Source: Pteria penguin (Eukaryota; Mollusca; Bivalvia; Pterioida; Pteriidae). From it: DNA of 64,000 nt. Positions 1-12,416 of the stretch are shown piece by piece. The notes beneath the pieces were generated by a model, which saw only the letters and a list, made by a program, of their open reading frames with translations, was not told the origin of the DNA and did no database searches. Made by a program: the position numbers and the translations under genes. The stretch lies in NCBI GenBank assembly GCA_035048485.1, contig CM068585.1, positions 1,047,001 through 1,111,000 on the forward strand, read 5' to 3'. Numbering within the stretch: the first letter of the stretch is position 1; every line of letters starts with the position of its first letter.

Positions 1-246
1 CTTCTTTTTCTTCTCCTTCTTTGTTTTATTTGGGGTTTTTTTTTTTTGCGATGCGGAGCTCGTTTTAAAATATTTCCGCGCATGTTTGATTAAAGACATA
101 TATCATTATCATATGTCGTATATCTAAGTCACTCTCTATGTAATGTTACTATGTCGTACGTCTGTGCTCTACAATGTTATCATGTCGTAGGTCTGTGCTC
201 TACAATGTTATCATGTCGTAGGTCTGTGCTCTACAATGTTATCATA
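1..246. repeat. 31-bp satellite (left part) with truncated 0.24-kb higher-order segment
   Basis: Bases 1 to about 154 are the right part of a non-satellite segment seen again complete at 3345-3587 and 4811-5047 (CT-rich tract, then GATGCGGAGCTCGTTTTAAA and TTAAAGACATATATCATTAT). From about 155 the 31-bp satellite begins, with core GTCGTAGGTCTGTGCTCTAC, and runs to the MITE insertion at 247. No gene is seen. Confidence 0.9.
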
Positions 247-1306
247 CAGTGAGGTGCAGTCCTAGCATAACATTATGTTAACGTCGCGTTAACGTGAAGG
301 TTGCTTTCCTCGTGCGCTCAGGACTGCTGAGCACACGCGATTGCGTTAACGCAGATTTCCTCGTGAACTAAATGTTGAGACAGCGTTAACGCGCTGGACT
401 GCCGCGTTCACGCGCTTGGCTGCCGCGTGAACGTGCCTGACAGCCACGTTCCCTTGCTTACAACTTATATAGAGAAGGATTTAAAGGAGAATCGATATAT
501 ATACATTGTATATTTAAATATAAAAACATATTACTGTGCGCATGTAGATAAATATTTAGAATTAAATAAAACGCTTACGAGTAAAGGGGTATATTTAAAA
601 AATATTGAATACAAATTCCGAACATTGAATATAATGAAATTTATTCTTATTTTAGGGTAATAATAATAATAATGATAATAATAATAATAATAATAATTAA
701 ATTAATGAAAAGAATAATAACGATGATAAGCATGGTATTCATATATTATGGAAAATAGCTAAATTACAAAAAAAAAATGTAAATACATAAATAAGACAAA
801 ATACATAAGTAAATTATAAATAAATAAACAAATAACAAATAAATACATAATTTTATTAATTAAAAATAAACAAATAAGATAGAATTAGAATGTAATTTTC
901 CTAGAGTCTTTATAGTATAAACTGACGAAGTTTTTCATAAATACCTGAGTGTATGTCTGCGCGGTGATTACCATTATTATATTACATATGAAACCCTTAA
1001 TGCGGGGTGTCATTTCAACATCACATTTAATGCACGTATATATAGCGACATTTGCGGTTATTTAATTAGATTCCTTTTATATCCCCCATCCGTACCACTG
1101 TAAAGAGAATTACAAATATAATCATGTGAACGCGCGACCGGACTGAGCGCACACGGGAATAAATCGCGTGAACGCGAATTTCCTCCCGCGTTAACGAAAG
1201 GAGCGCACGCGCGTCCGGTAGAACAGTCCTAGCACGTGTGCTCAAGCAGTCCTCGTGACCGCTTTTCGCGTTAACGTGAATGTTATGTTAGGACTGCACC
1301 CATCTG
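247..1306. mobile_element. Tc1/mariner-like non-autonomous element (MITE), TA target duplication
   Basis: A 1.06-kb insertion interrupts the 31-bp satellite. Its ends are imperfect inverted repeats: CAGTGAGGTGCAGTCCTAGC on the left and, read from the right, CAGATGGGTGCAGTCCTAAC. It is flanked by TA at 245-246 and 1307-1308. Satellite units without the insertion exist in the same array (near 2487 and 3107), with a single TA at that point, which supports these borders. Both ends, but not the AT-rich middle, carry about ten copies of GCGTTAACGC or GCGTGAACGC. A 77-codon frame (427-660) resembles nothing I know and the AT-rich middle shows no transposase, so it is probably non-autonomous. Assignment to Tc1/mariner rests only on TA and the CAGTG terminus. 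Confidence 0.75.
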
Positions 1307-3344
1307 TATGTATGTCGTAGGTCTGTGCTCTACAATGTTATTATGTCGTATGTCTGCTCTACATTGTTATCATGTCGTACGTCTGTGCTCTACAATGTTA
1401 TTACGCCGTACGTCTGTGCTCTACAATGTTATCATGTCGTAGGTCTGTGCTCTATAATGTTATCATGTCGTACGTCTGTGCTCTACATTGTTATCATGTT
1501 GTAGGTCTGTGCTCTACAATGTTATTATGTCGTACGTCTGTGCTCTACATTGTTATTATGTCGTACGTCTGTGCTCTACAATGTTATCATGTCGTAGGTC
1601 TGTGCTCTACAATGTTATTATGTCGTACGTCTGTGCTCTACAATGTTATTATGTCGCACGTCTGTGCTCTACAATGTTATTATGTCGTAGGTCTGTGCTC
1701 TACATTGTTATTATGTCGTAGGTCTGTGCTCTACAATGTTATCATGTCGTAGGTCTGTGTTCTACAATGTTATCATGTCGTAGGTCTGTACTCTACAATG
1801 TTATCATGTCGTAGGTCTGTGATCTACAATGTTGTTATGTCGTAGGTCTGTGCTCTACAATGTTGTAATGTCGTAGGTCTGTGCTCTATAATGTTATCAT
1901 GTCGTAGGTCTGTGCTCTACATTGTTATCATGTTGTAGGTCTGTGCTCTACATTATTATCGTATCGTAGGTCTGTGCTCTACAATGTTATTATGTCGTAG
2001 GTCTGTGCTCTACAATGTTATCATGTCGTAGGTCTGTGCTGTACAATGTTATTATGTCGTAGGTCTGTGCTCTACAATGTTATTATGTCGTAGGTCTGTA
2101 CCTTACAATGTTATCATGTCGTAGGTCTGTGATCTACAATGTTGTTATGTCGTAGGTCTGTACTCTACAATGTTGTTATGTCGTAGGTCTGTGCTCTATA
2201 ATGTTATCATGTTGTAGGTCTGTGCTCTACATTGTTATCATGTTGTAGGTCTGTGCTCTACATTGTTATCGTGTCGTAGGTCTGTGCTCTACAATGTTAT
2301 TATGTCGTAGGTCTGTGCTCTACAATGTTATCATGTCGTAGGTCTCTGCTCTACAATGTAATTATGTCGTAGGTCTGTGCTCTACAATGTTATCACGTCG
2401 TAGGTCTGTGCTCTACAATGTTATCACGTCGTAGGTCTGTACTCTACAATGTTATCACGTCGTAGGTCTCTGCTCTACAATGTTATTATATGTATGTCGT
2501 AGGTCTGTGCTCTACAATGTTATTATGTCGTATGTCTGCTCTACATTGTTATCATGTCGTACGTCTGTGCTTTACAATGTTATCATGTCGTAGGTCTGTA
2601 CTCTACAATGTTATTATGTCGTACGTCTGTGCTCTACAATGTTATCACGTCGTAGGTCTGTGCTCTACAATGTTATTATGTCGTAGGTCTGTGCTCTACA
2701 ATGTTATCATGTCGTAGGTCTGTGCTCTACATTGTTATCATGTCGTAGGTCTGTGATCTACAATGTGTTATGTCGTAGGTCTGTACTCTACAATGTTGTT
2801 ATGTCGTAGGTCTGTGCTCTATAATGTTATGTTGTAGGTCTGTGCTCTACATTGTTATCATGTGTAGGTCTGTGCTCTACACTGTTATCGTGTCGTAGGT
2901 CTGTGCTCTACAATGTTATTATGTCGTAGGTCTGTGCTCTACAATGTTGTTATGTCGTAGGTCTGTGCTCTACAGTGTTATCATGTCGTAGGTCTGTGCT
3001 CTACAATGTTATTATGTCGTAGGTCTGTGCTCTATAATGTTATCACGTCGTAGGTCTGTACTCTACAATGTTATCACGTCGTAGGTCTGTGCTCTACAAT
3101 GTTATTATATGTATGTCGTAGGTCTGTGCTCTACAATGTTATCATGTCGTATGTCTGCTCTACATTGTTATCATGTCGTAGGTCTGTGCTCTACAATGTT
3201 ATCATGTCGTAGGTCTGTACTCCACAATGTTATCATGTCGTAGGTCTGTGATCTACAATGTTGTTATGTCGTAGGTCTGTGCTCTACAATGTTGTAATGT
3301 CGTAGGTCTGTGCTCTACATTGTTATCATGTTGTAGGTCTGTGC

Positions 3345-3587
3345 TGATTCTCCTGTGTTTTGCATATTCGTGGCACCTTTTTTCATATAGCGGAGTCACA
3401 TGTCTTTTCTTCGCAAGAATGTGTTCGCAATTCTTCTTCTTTTTCTTCTCCTTCTTTGTTTTATGTTGGGTTTTTTTTTTGCGATGCGGAGCTTGTTTTA
3501 AAATATTTCCGCGGATGTTTGATTAAAGACATATATCATTATCATATGTCGTATATCTAAGTCACTCTCTATGTAATGTTACTATGT
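3345..3587. repeat. 0.24-kb higher-order segment, copy 2
   Basis: Non-satellite segment beginning GCTGATTCTCCTGTGTTTTG, with a CT-rich tract and ending TAAGTCACTCTCTATGTAAT before the satellite resumes. It is nearly identical to 4811-5047 and to the truncated copy at 1-154. No coding potential is recognised. Confidence 0.85.
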
Positions 3588-4810
3588 CGTAGGTCTGTGC
3601 TCTACAATGTTATCATGTCGTGGGTCTGTACTCTACTATGTTATTATGTCGTACGTCTGTGCTCTACAATGTTATCTTGTCGTAGGTCTGTACTCTACAA
3701 TGTTATCATGTCGTAGGTCTGTGCTCTACAATGTTATTATGTGTATGTCGTAGGTCTGTGCTCTACAATGTTATTATGTCGTATGTCTGCTCTACATTGT
3801 TATCATGTCGTACGTCTGTGCTTTACAATGTTATCACGTCGTAGGTCTGTGCTCTACAATGTTATCATGTCGTAGGTCTGTGCTCTACAATGTTATCATG
3901 TCGTAGGTCTGTGCTCTACAATGTTATTATGTCGTAGGTCTGTGCTCTACAATGTTATCATGTCGTAGGTCTGTGCTCTACAATGTTATTATGTCGTACG
4001 TCTGTGCTCTATAATGTTGTTATGTCGTAGGTCTGTGCTCTATAATGTTATTATGTCGTAGGTCTGTGCTCTACATTGTTATCATGTCGTAGGTCTGTGA
4101 TCTACAATGTTGTTATGTCGTAGGTCTGTGCTGTATAATGTTATTATGTCGTAGGTCTGTGCTCTACATTGATATCATGTTGTAGGTCTGTGCTTTACAA
4201 AGTTATCACGTCGTAGGTCTGTGCTCTACAATTTTATCATGTCGTAGGTCTGTGCTCTACAATGTTATCATGTCGTAGGTCTGTGCTCTACAATGTTGTT
4301 ATGTCGTATCTCTCCTCTACATTGTTATCATGTCGTACGTCTGTGCTTTACAATGTTATCACGTCGTAGGTCTGTGCTCTACAATGTTATCATGTCGTAG
4401 GTCTGTGCTCTACAATGATATCATGTCGTAGGTCTGTGCTCTACAATGTTGTTATGTCGTAGGTCTGTGCTCTACAATGTTATCATGTCGTAGGTCTGTG
4501 CTCTACAATGTTATTATGTCGTACGTCTGTGCTCTATAATGTTATCACGTCGTAGCTCTGTGCTCTACAATGTTTTCATGTCGTAGGTCTGTGCTCTACA
4601 ATGTTATCATGTCGTAGGTCTGTACTCTACAATGTTATCATGTCGTAGGTCTGTACTATACAATGTTATCATGTCGTAAGTCTGTGATCTACAATGTTGT
4701 TATGTCGTACGTCTGTGCTCTATAATGTTATCATGTCGTAGGTCTGTGCTCTACATTGGTATCATGTTATAGGTCTGTGCTCTACAATGTTATCATGTTG
4801 TAGGTCTGTG

Positions 4811-5047
4811 CTGATTCTCCTGTGTTTTGCATATTCGTGGCACCTTTCTTCATATAGCGGAGTCACATGTCTTTTCTTCGCAAGAATGTCTTCGCAATTC
4901 TTCTTCTTTTTCTTCTCCTTCTTTGTTTTATTTGGAGTTTTTTGCGATGCGGAGCTCGTTTTAAAATATTTCCGCGGATGTTTGATTAAAGACATATATC
5001 ATTATCATATGTCGTATATCTAAGTCACTCTCTATGTAATGTTACTA
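4811..5047. repeat. 0.24-kb higher-order segment, copy 3
   Basis: Near-identical to 3345-3587, with a shorter T tract (near 4940). Start-to-start distance from copy 2 is about 1.47 kb, against about 3.4 kb between copies 1 and 2, part of which is the MITE at 247-1306. This suggests a higher-order repeat embedding this segment in the 31-bp array. Confidence 0.85.
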
Positions 5048-6869
5048 TGTCGTAGGTCTGTGCTCTACAATGTTATCATGTCGTAGGTCTGTGCTCTACA
5101 AAGTTAACATGTTGTAGGTCTGTGCTCTACATTGTTATCGTGTCGTAGGTCTGTGCTCTACAATGTTATTATGTCGTAGGTCTGTGCTCTACATTATTAT
5201 CACGTCGTAGGTCTGTGCTCTATAATGTTATCATGTCGTACGTCTGTGCTCTACAATGTTATTATGTCGTAATTCTGTGCTCTACATTGTTATTATGTCG
5301 TACGTCTGTGCTCTACAATGCTATTATGTCGTACGTCTGTGCTCTACAATGTTATTATGTCGTAATTCTGTGCTCTACATTGACTTATGTCGTACGTCTG
5401 TGCTCTACAATGTTATCATGTCGTAGGTCTGTGATCTACAATGTTGTTATGTCGTAGGTCTGTGCTCTATAATGTTATCATGTCGTAGGTCTGTGCTCTA
5501 CTATGTTATCACGTCGTAGGTCTGTGCTCTACAATGTTATTATGTCGTAGGTCTGTGCTCTACAATGTTATCACGTCGTAGGTCTGTGCTCTACATTGTT
5601 ATCATGTCGTAGGTCTGTGCTCTACAATGTTATCATGTCGTAGGTCAGTGCTCTACAATGTTATCACGTCGTAGGTCTGTGCTCTATAATGTTATTTTGC
5701 CGTAGGTTTGTGCTATACAGTGTTATCTTGTCGTAATTCTGTGCTCTACAATGTTATTACGCCGTAGGTCTGTGCTCTACAATGTTATCATGTCGTAGGT
5801 CTGTGCTCTACAATGTTATCATGTCGTAGGTCTGTGCTCTACAATGTTATCATGTCGTAGGTCTGTGCTCTACAATGTTATCATGTCGTAGGTCTGTGCT
5901 CTACAATGTTATTATGTCGTAGGTCTGTGCTCTATAATGTTATTATGTCGTAGGTCTGTGCTCTACAATGTTATCATGTCGTAGGTCTGTGCTCTACAAT
6001 GTTATTATGTCGTACGTCTGTGCTCTACAATGTTATTATGTCGTAGGTCTGTGCTCTATAATGTTATTTTGCCGTAGGTCTGTGCTCTACAATGTTTTCA
6101 TGTCGTAGGTCTGTGCTCTACAATGTTATTACGCCGTACGTCTGTGCTCTACAATGTTATCATGTCGTATGTCTGTGCTCTACAATGTTATCATGTCGTG
6201 GGTCTGTGCTCTACAATGTTATCATGTCGTAGGTCTGTGCTCTAGATTGTTATCATGTCGTACGTCTGTGCTTTACAATGTTATCATGTCGTAGGTCTGT
6301 GCTCTATAATGTTATCACGTCGTAGGTCTGTGCTCTATAATGTTATTATGTCGTAGGTCTGTGCTCTACATTGTTATCATGTCGTAATTCTGTGCTCTAC
6401 AATGTTATCATGTCGTGGGTCTGTGCTCTACATTGTTATCACGTCGTAGGTCTGTGCTCTATAATGTTATTATGTCGCAGGTCTGTGCTCTACAATGTTA
6501 ATATGTTGTACGTCTGTGCTCTACAATGTTATCATGTCATGGGTCTGTGCTCTACAATGTTATTATGTCGTAGGTCTGTGCTCTACAATGTTATTATATC
6601 GTAGGTCTGTGCTCAACAATGTTATTATGTCGTCGGTCTGTGCTCTACAATGTTATTATGTCGTACGTCTGTGCTCTACAATGTTATCACGTCGTAGGTC
6701 TGTGCTCTACAATGTTATTATGTCGTAGGTCTGTGCTCTACAATGTTATTATGTCGTACGTCTCTGCTCTACAATGTTATCACGTCGTAGGTCTGTGCTC
6801 TACAATGTTATTATGTCGTACGTCTGTGCTCTATAATGTTACAATACGTCTGTTCTAATGTCGTGCGTC

Positions 6870-7037
6870 GAGCTATATACAGTTTACTGGCTTATTAGCT
6901 GTCGTTGTCACTCTCTATATACAGTTTACTGGCATATTAGCTGTCGTTGTCACTCTGTATATACAGTTTACTGGCTTAGTAGCTGTCGTTGTTACTCTCT
7001 ATATATAATTTACTGGCTTATTAGTTGTCGTTGTCAC
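6870..7037. repeat. 40-bp tandem repeat, 4 copies
   Basis: Four units of about 40 bp containing TATATACAGTTTACTGGC and TTAGCTGTCGTTGTCACT. They lie between the 31-bp and 60-bp arrays and share no sequence with either. Confidence 0.9.
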
Positions 7038-8043
7038 TTTTTAGTGCTAGACAAGACTGCAGAGTAAGAGCTGTACATAGTGCTGTGTGAACAGAAACCG
7101 CTAGTGCTAGACAAGACTGCTGTGTAAAAGCTGTACATAGTGCTGTGTGAACAGAAACCGATAGTGCTAGACAACACTGCAGAATAAGAGCTGTACATAG
7201 TGCTGTGTGAACAAAAACGCTAGTGTTAGACAAGACTGTATAATAAGAGCTGTACATAGTGCTGTGTGAACAGAAACCGCTAGTGTTAGACAAGACTGCA
7301 GAATAAGAGCTGTACATAGTGTTGTGTGAACAAAAACGCTAGTGTTAGACAAGACTGTATAATAAGAGCTGTACATAGTGCTGTGTGAACATAAACCGCT
7401 AGTGTTAGACAAGACTGTATAATAAGAGCTGTACATAGTGCTGATGTCTGAACAAAAACCGCTAGCGCTCGACAAGACTGTATAATAAGAGCTGTACATA
7501 GTGCTGTGTGAACAGAAACCGCTAGTGCTAGACAAGACTGCAGAATAAGAGCTGTACATAGTGCTGTGTAAACAAAAACGCTAGTGTTAGACAAGACTGT
7601 ATAATAAGAGCTGTACATAGTGCTGTGTGAACAGAAACCGCTAGTGTTAGACAAGACTGTATAATAAGAGCTGTACATAGTGCTGATGTCTGAACGAAAA
7701 TCGCTAGTGCTCGACAAGACTGCAGAGTAAGAGCTGTACGCTGTACATAGTGCTGATGTCTGAACAAAAACCGCTAGCGCTCGACAAGACTGTATAATAA
7801 GAGCTGTACATAGTGCTGTGTGAACAAAAACCGCTAGTGTTAGACAAGACTGTATAATAAGAGCTGTACATAGTGCTGATGTCTGAACGAAAATCGCTAG
7901 TGCTCGACAAGACTGCAGAGTAAGAGCTGTACGCTGTACATAGTGCTGATGTCTGAACAAAAACCGTTAGTGCTAGACAAGACTGTATAATAAGAGCTGT
8001 ACATAGTGCTGATGTCTGAACAAAAACCGCTAGTACTAAACCA
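7038..8043. repeat. 60-bp tandem repeat, about 16-17 copies
   Basis: Units of 60 bp contain GACAAGACTGTATAATAAGA and GAGCTGTACATAGTGCTG. Two subtypes alternate: one ends GTGTGAACAGAAACCG, the other has an inserted GATGTCTGAACAAAAACCG. The unit is a multiple of three, so the minus strand stays open for up to 224 codons (7286-7960) as a 20-residue repeat. I regard that frame as an artefact. Confidence 0.93.
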
Positions 8044-9190
8044 GACGACATAGCATATACTTGTTTTACTGATGCCTGAACAAATACCTGCCGCGCTTAG
8101 TATGACGTAGAACTACTTCTTAGTTTTATTGCCCACCATCGAAAATCGTTAATCTGAATTCTTATTTCAACATTGTATTACACTATACATGTAATCATCC
8201 CATTTAAACCAAAAGCATAAGTTAATCAAAATACGCCCTCTTTCACTTATTTCATTCTATTTATTCATTTATTTATTCATTTCAATCAGTTTAACAACAT
8301 GCTGAAAAGTTCTCTATGAAATCGCTTGATTTCATCGAATGCTACCTATTGCAAAACTCATTTGATCCGCATGTAGATACATACAGCGATAGTTGACCGG
8401 AATTAGTATGTTAGTGAATAGTAATTTGCCTAATTGCTGGCTCTTTCGTAACTAGCCGGGGTAAAATGTTTATAAATAGTAATGTATCTATATATAGGTT
8501 CTTAACGTGGTCGTTACTCAGGGTAACAATGTTTATATATAGTCACTTATTTGTATGTAGAGTATTACCGTTTCGTTAACTGGAGTAATAATGTCTATAA
8601 AGAGTGATTTATATACTGAAAGATATGGCATATTTCAATTCGAATACTGACTTTCCTTTTACCTCTTATTTTCAGAGAAAATTATTGCATATAGTGTTAG
8701 ATTGTACTGTTATATCAATGAATACAGTGAGTGGCAGACGTGTATCTCCCTATGTAGAATTGAATGACCATCGTTGATATACGACAGATTTATTGTGAAC
8801 CTTCAACTCATACTGTGCGTACAATGGCGCATGTGAAGATGCTGTACATGTATAAACGATCAGTCTGCGAGCACTCCTCTATTAGTTTTCAGGGCAGCTC
8901 TATACATATAAGAAATAATGAAAAAAAATTATCAGAACCAAAATAAGTTTGACCAGAACAAGATTATAGTTGTTTACGTAAAAAGAAAACATTCCTCCTT
9001 ATTGTATTGTTCTATGTCATAATTGCTTAATTACAGACAGTGGCTTTCATGACATTGAAAACTGAAATTTTGTAAGAAGCAGTTCTTCTAAAAATTAAGT
9101 TGAAGCTTATGAGAAGGAAAATATCACGTTTTGTGATTGATTTTTACCGATTGGAGCAAGTGCAGTAAAACAAAAAGGGCGATAGCAGGT
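8044..9190. other. AT-rich unique sequence, no gene recognised
   Basis: No tandem structure, terminal repeat or recognisable protein was found. The longest frame (8764-8946, 60 codons) has no familiar motif. Confidence 0.6.
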
Positions 9191-9872
9191 GCCAAAGAGG
9201 TGAAAGATGAGAGCATATGTCCAGGAGGAGAAAAGCGAGAGCATGTGCCCAGGAGGAGAAAGGCGAGAGCAGGTGCCCAGGAGGAGAGAAGCGAGAGCAG
9301 GTGCCCAGGAGGAGAAAGGCGAAAGTATATACCCGGGAGGAGAAATGAGAATGCATGTGCCTGGGAGGAGAAAGGCGAGAGCAGGTGCCCAGGAGGAGAT
9401 AGGCGTGAGCAGGTGCCCAGGAGGAGAGAGTCGAAAGCAGGTGCCCAGGAGGAGAAAGACAAAAGTATATGACCGTGTCTGGGAGGAGAAATGCGAGAGC
9501 AGAATCCCGGGAGGAGAAAGGCGAAAGTATATACCCGGGAGGAGAAATGAGAATGCATGTGCCTGGGAGGAGAAAGGCGAGAGCAGGTGCCCAGGAGGAG
9601 ATAGGCGAGAGCAGGTGCCCAGGAGGAGAGAGTCGAAAGCAGGTACCCAGGAGGAGAAAGACAAAAGTATATGACCGTGTCTGGGAGGAGAAATGCGAGA
9701 GCAGAATTCCGGGAGGAGAAAGGCGAGAGTAGGTGTCCAGGAGGAGTAAGGCGAAAGTATATGCCCGGGAGGAGAAAGGCGAAAGCAGGTGCCCGGGAGG
9801 AGATAGGCGAGAGTAGGTGCCCAGGAGGAGAAAGTCGAAAGCAGGTGCTAAGGAGGACAGATCATCTTTTGC
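9191..9872. repeat. 28-bp purine-rich tandem repeat, about 24 copies
   Basis: Units of about 28 bp carry GCAGGTGCCCAGGAGGAGAA followed by AGGCGAGA. Near-identical blocks of several units starting near 9320 and 9515 show a larger duplication step. Open frames on both strands (up to 247 codons on minus, 155 on plus) follow from the 84-bp frame period and are not taken as genes. The GTGCCC(A/G)GGAGGAG core recurs in the array at 27090-28175. Confidence 0.92.
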
Positions 9873-10859
9873 CATAAATTGACACATCTGCCACTAGTGT
9901 TTAAAACCTAGAGACAAACTGTATTTCAACACTGATAACTTCAGATGAATGTGGGTGAACTATAACCACAGCTGGAGGTATGAGCAGCGACCGGTCCCCA
10001 AACCTTTTGATCGACTTTAAAAAGAATCTCTCATGGCCACTTAAAATACGTAATAAATAGCGCCCACAACACTACTTTTTATTTCTTTCTTAAGCCTTTG
10101 CAATCACTTGATATAAGAGAGCAGAGCACAATGCACGAAATAAGGGTATAACAACACGTTATTTCTGATTTTTCAACGAATGTTATTGGATTACGAGTTC
10201 TTAGATATTGGTATTTTTTCTATTTTGTCTCCCTCGTCTGTTTTCAACAGCTATAACATGAATTATGAAGTCGTATTGAACCAGTAATTATTTGTGAAGC
10301 TTGATATATTTTTAGAGTTATACTAGCACATTAATAACGAACTCTTTCTTTTTTGTCTTTCACTCAAGCATAACTATGTACAAAATACGTACTTCACCAT
10401 GGATCAGAAACACCTGCTATCATCGCTATGTTCATTTAGTACATGTTTACATATTTTACTATAGAAAATCATCGTCAATGAATGGTAAGGTAAACACCAA
10501 GTGAAAACTCCACATTTCATTGAATTCTAAGAAAACTTAGAATTGAATGAAAACTTCACATATCTGTTACTCTCAGCGGCATTAATGGATAACACATTGT
10601 CAATGACTGATATACATGTACATAAGATAGTAAAAACAAAGAGAAATACGTACATTGTAACTTTATGCATTAAGACGGGCACATCTGGTCATCACAATGC
10701 TTTTTTCTTTCTTTTCATTTTTAAATAAAGTAATCGTATTAATGCAAACTGGAATATCAAGCTTTGTCGCGAATCAGAAGCAGTCACTAAAACAAATGAG
10801 ACAATAGAAGGAATATACAGGTGTAACGTTGGCGGATTTAAAGTGAGGGGGTTGCATTT
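9873..10859. other. AT-rich unique sequence, no gene recognised
   Basis: No repeats, exons or RNA genes could be supported. A 61-codon frame at 10543-10728 shows no known motif. Confidence 0.55.
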
Positions 10860-10873
10860 CCCTCTTTGGTCGG

Positions 10874-11048
10874 TTGGTTGGTTGGTTGGTTGATTGGTGT
10901 TTTACGTCGCTTTCAACAATATTTCAGTTATATCGCGACATGGAAGCAGGAGGTTACCAACCTCTTAAACATAGTGGCGCAACCCGGGAATCGAACCCGG
11001 ATCGTCGGCGCCGCAAGCCAAGCGCTTAACCACTACACCACGCCTGCC
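10874..11048 (-). mobile_element. tRNA-derived SINE with (AACC)n tail
   Basis: On the minus strand the head carries a Pol III A-box-like GTGTAGTGGTTAAGCGC and a B box GGGTTCGATTCCC. The body contains ATATAACTGAAATATTGTTG and AAAGCGACGTAAAACACC, and the tail is (AACC)n; this arrangement is common in molluscan genomes. A perfect 14-bp target duplication, CCCTCTTTGGTCGG, flanks it (10860-10873 and 11049-11062). That proves retroposition and fixes the borders. Confidence 0.92.
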
Positions 11049-11062
11049 CCCTCTTTGGTCGG

Positions 11063-11746
11063 AAAAATTTACCAAAAAAGGTCATTTTCAACCATTTTTA
11101 GGGCTGCAATCCCCCTTTCCTGACCGAATAGTGCAAAATATTATCATGGGGAACTGCAACCCCCCCCCCCCTTTCTAGATCCACCTATGTATAACAGTAA
11201 CAAAGTAAGTTGTCCACTCGAATGCTCACTTTCCTCGCTCGTATACCAGTTTTCGTGGTTCTCGGAAGGCATGCACAAACCATGGTATATTCCACTCAAA
11301 TTGTATAGTAGACATAGATTGTTAGCATGATTCAGGTTGTAGACATAGATTGTTAACTTGATTCAGGCTTTACGATTCGGGACGTCCTCATTGTTTCCAT
11401 TTCTAACGCGTTTTTAATGTTCTATAGTGAATGTCAAGTAGTTATATAAACACTGTAACGTGATACCTACAGCATTATTCACAATATCGTCAGCTATCCG
11501 GATAACAATGCCCTCTGTTCATTGTGTTAGTGTACATCTGGAATGTCACGCGAATGGACGGATGAAAACTCCTCTATATTTTTTTGCACGAGAGTATAGT
11601 ACTTAAGAAGGAAGTGTTTAATGTGAAAGTTACTTCGTAATCCATGTCAAGAGACATGACCTGACACGGTAATTATGGGAATACCTCACGATCACTATCA
11701 ATAATGACTATGCAACCCAACCCACCCCCTTCCTTTATCTTCTTTT

Positions 11747-11791
<45 letters not shown>

Positions 11792-12069
11792 TACTCACGG
11801 ACTTCAAAAACGCCTATCTAATATCATTATAGTTTAATCAACAACTAAGTTAGGTAAATAATTGCATCAAACTTGATTTATTTCGAAAATTTGAATTATA
11901 TTTGACAATATGATTGATACTCAATCGGAACACCGTCGCCATTTTTTCGTATTTGCGTACGGAAATGGACGAGTTGTTACGATTGGATTGATACTATCAC
12001 ACGTTTCTTTTAAAAAATAATTTTTTTGATCGGCTATGTATATCACGTCGAAAATTTCAGGTGTTTTGT
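11063..12069. other. Unique sequence with (TAA)n microsatellite
   Basis: Mostly AT-rich sequence without recognisable genes. A TAA microsatellite lies at about 11747-11790 and a poly-C tract near 11161-11171. Confidence 0.6.
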
Positions 12070-12414
12070 TTAGTAACGAGTATGCCCCCCATTTGCTTTA
12101 ACGCATGCACGCAATCTTGACCGCATGGATTGACATAAAGTTCGAATTTTTCTCATAGGAATATTATTCCACTCTTTTTAAAGAGCACGTGCCAATTCAT
12201 CCACATTTCTTGGTTGACGGTGACATTTACGTAAGCGTCTCCCTAACTCATCCCACATATGCTCTGTAGGATTGAGGTCGGGTAAACGTGCTGGGAAATC
12301 CATTACATTAATTCCCTGGATGTTTAGAAAGTTTAAGGTGACTCTAGCCGTGTGCAGACGTGCGTTGTCTTGTTGAAACGTCAACGGATTGTTGACAGTT
12401 TGATGACGTTTAAT
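12070..12414 (-). pseudogene. Tc1-like transposase pseudogene, C-terminal part
   Basis: The minus-strand frame encodes the C-terminal catalytic half of an IS630/Tc1/mariner transposase: FQQDNARLHTARV holds the second acidic residue of the DDE/D triad, PDLNPTEHMWDELGRR holds the third, and the frame ends with the family-typical GGHTRY just before a stop at 12070-12072. One in-frame TAA at 12178-12180 disrupts the C-terminal helix region (ARAL-stop-KEWNNIP). The upstream frame is cut at 12415 by a palindromic MITE and resumes at 12855-12898. Two lesions plus truncation make this a dead copy. Confidence 0.9.
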
Positions 12415-12416
12415 TA

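Larger units (their letters stand above)
1307..6850. repeat. 31-bp satellite array (about 160 units)
   Basis: Head-to-tail units of about 31 bp with core GTCGTAGGTCTGTGCTCTAC followed by AATGTTATCAT. Variants substitute TACGTCT for TAGGTCT or TTATTATG for TTATCATG. Unit length is 1 mod 3, so three units restore frame and give long spurious open frames rich in C, L, Y and S. Two 0.24-kb non-satellite segments (3345-3587, 4811-5047) break the array. Confidence 0.95.

Noticed and set aside
427..660. 77-codon frame inside the MITE
   Set aside because: AT-rich, no similarity to transposases or other families, and no splice context.
1372..6858. Several 70-126-codon frames on the plus strand of the first satellite
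   Set aside because: The unit is 31 bp, so all three frames cycle every 93 bp. The predicted peptides are the same repeat translated, with no domain or codon signature.
7021..8051. Minus-strand frames up to 224 codons
   Set aside because: They arise from the 60-bp unit, a multiple of three. Frame ends coincide with unit variants, not with splice or start signals.
9107..9887. Overlapping frames of 144-247 codons on both strands
   Set aside because: Purine-rich 28-bp repeat lacks stops in several frames at once. Simultaneous openness on both strands argues against coding.
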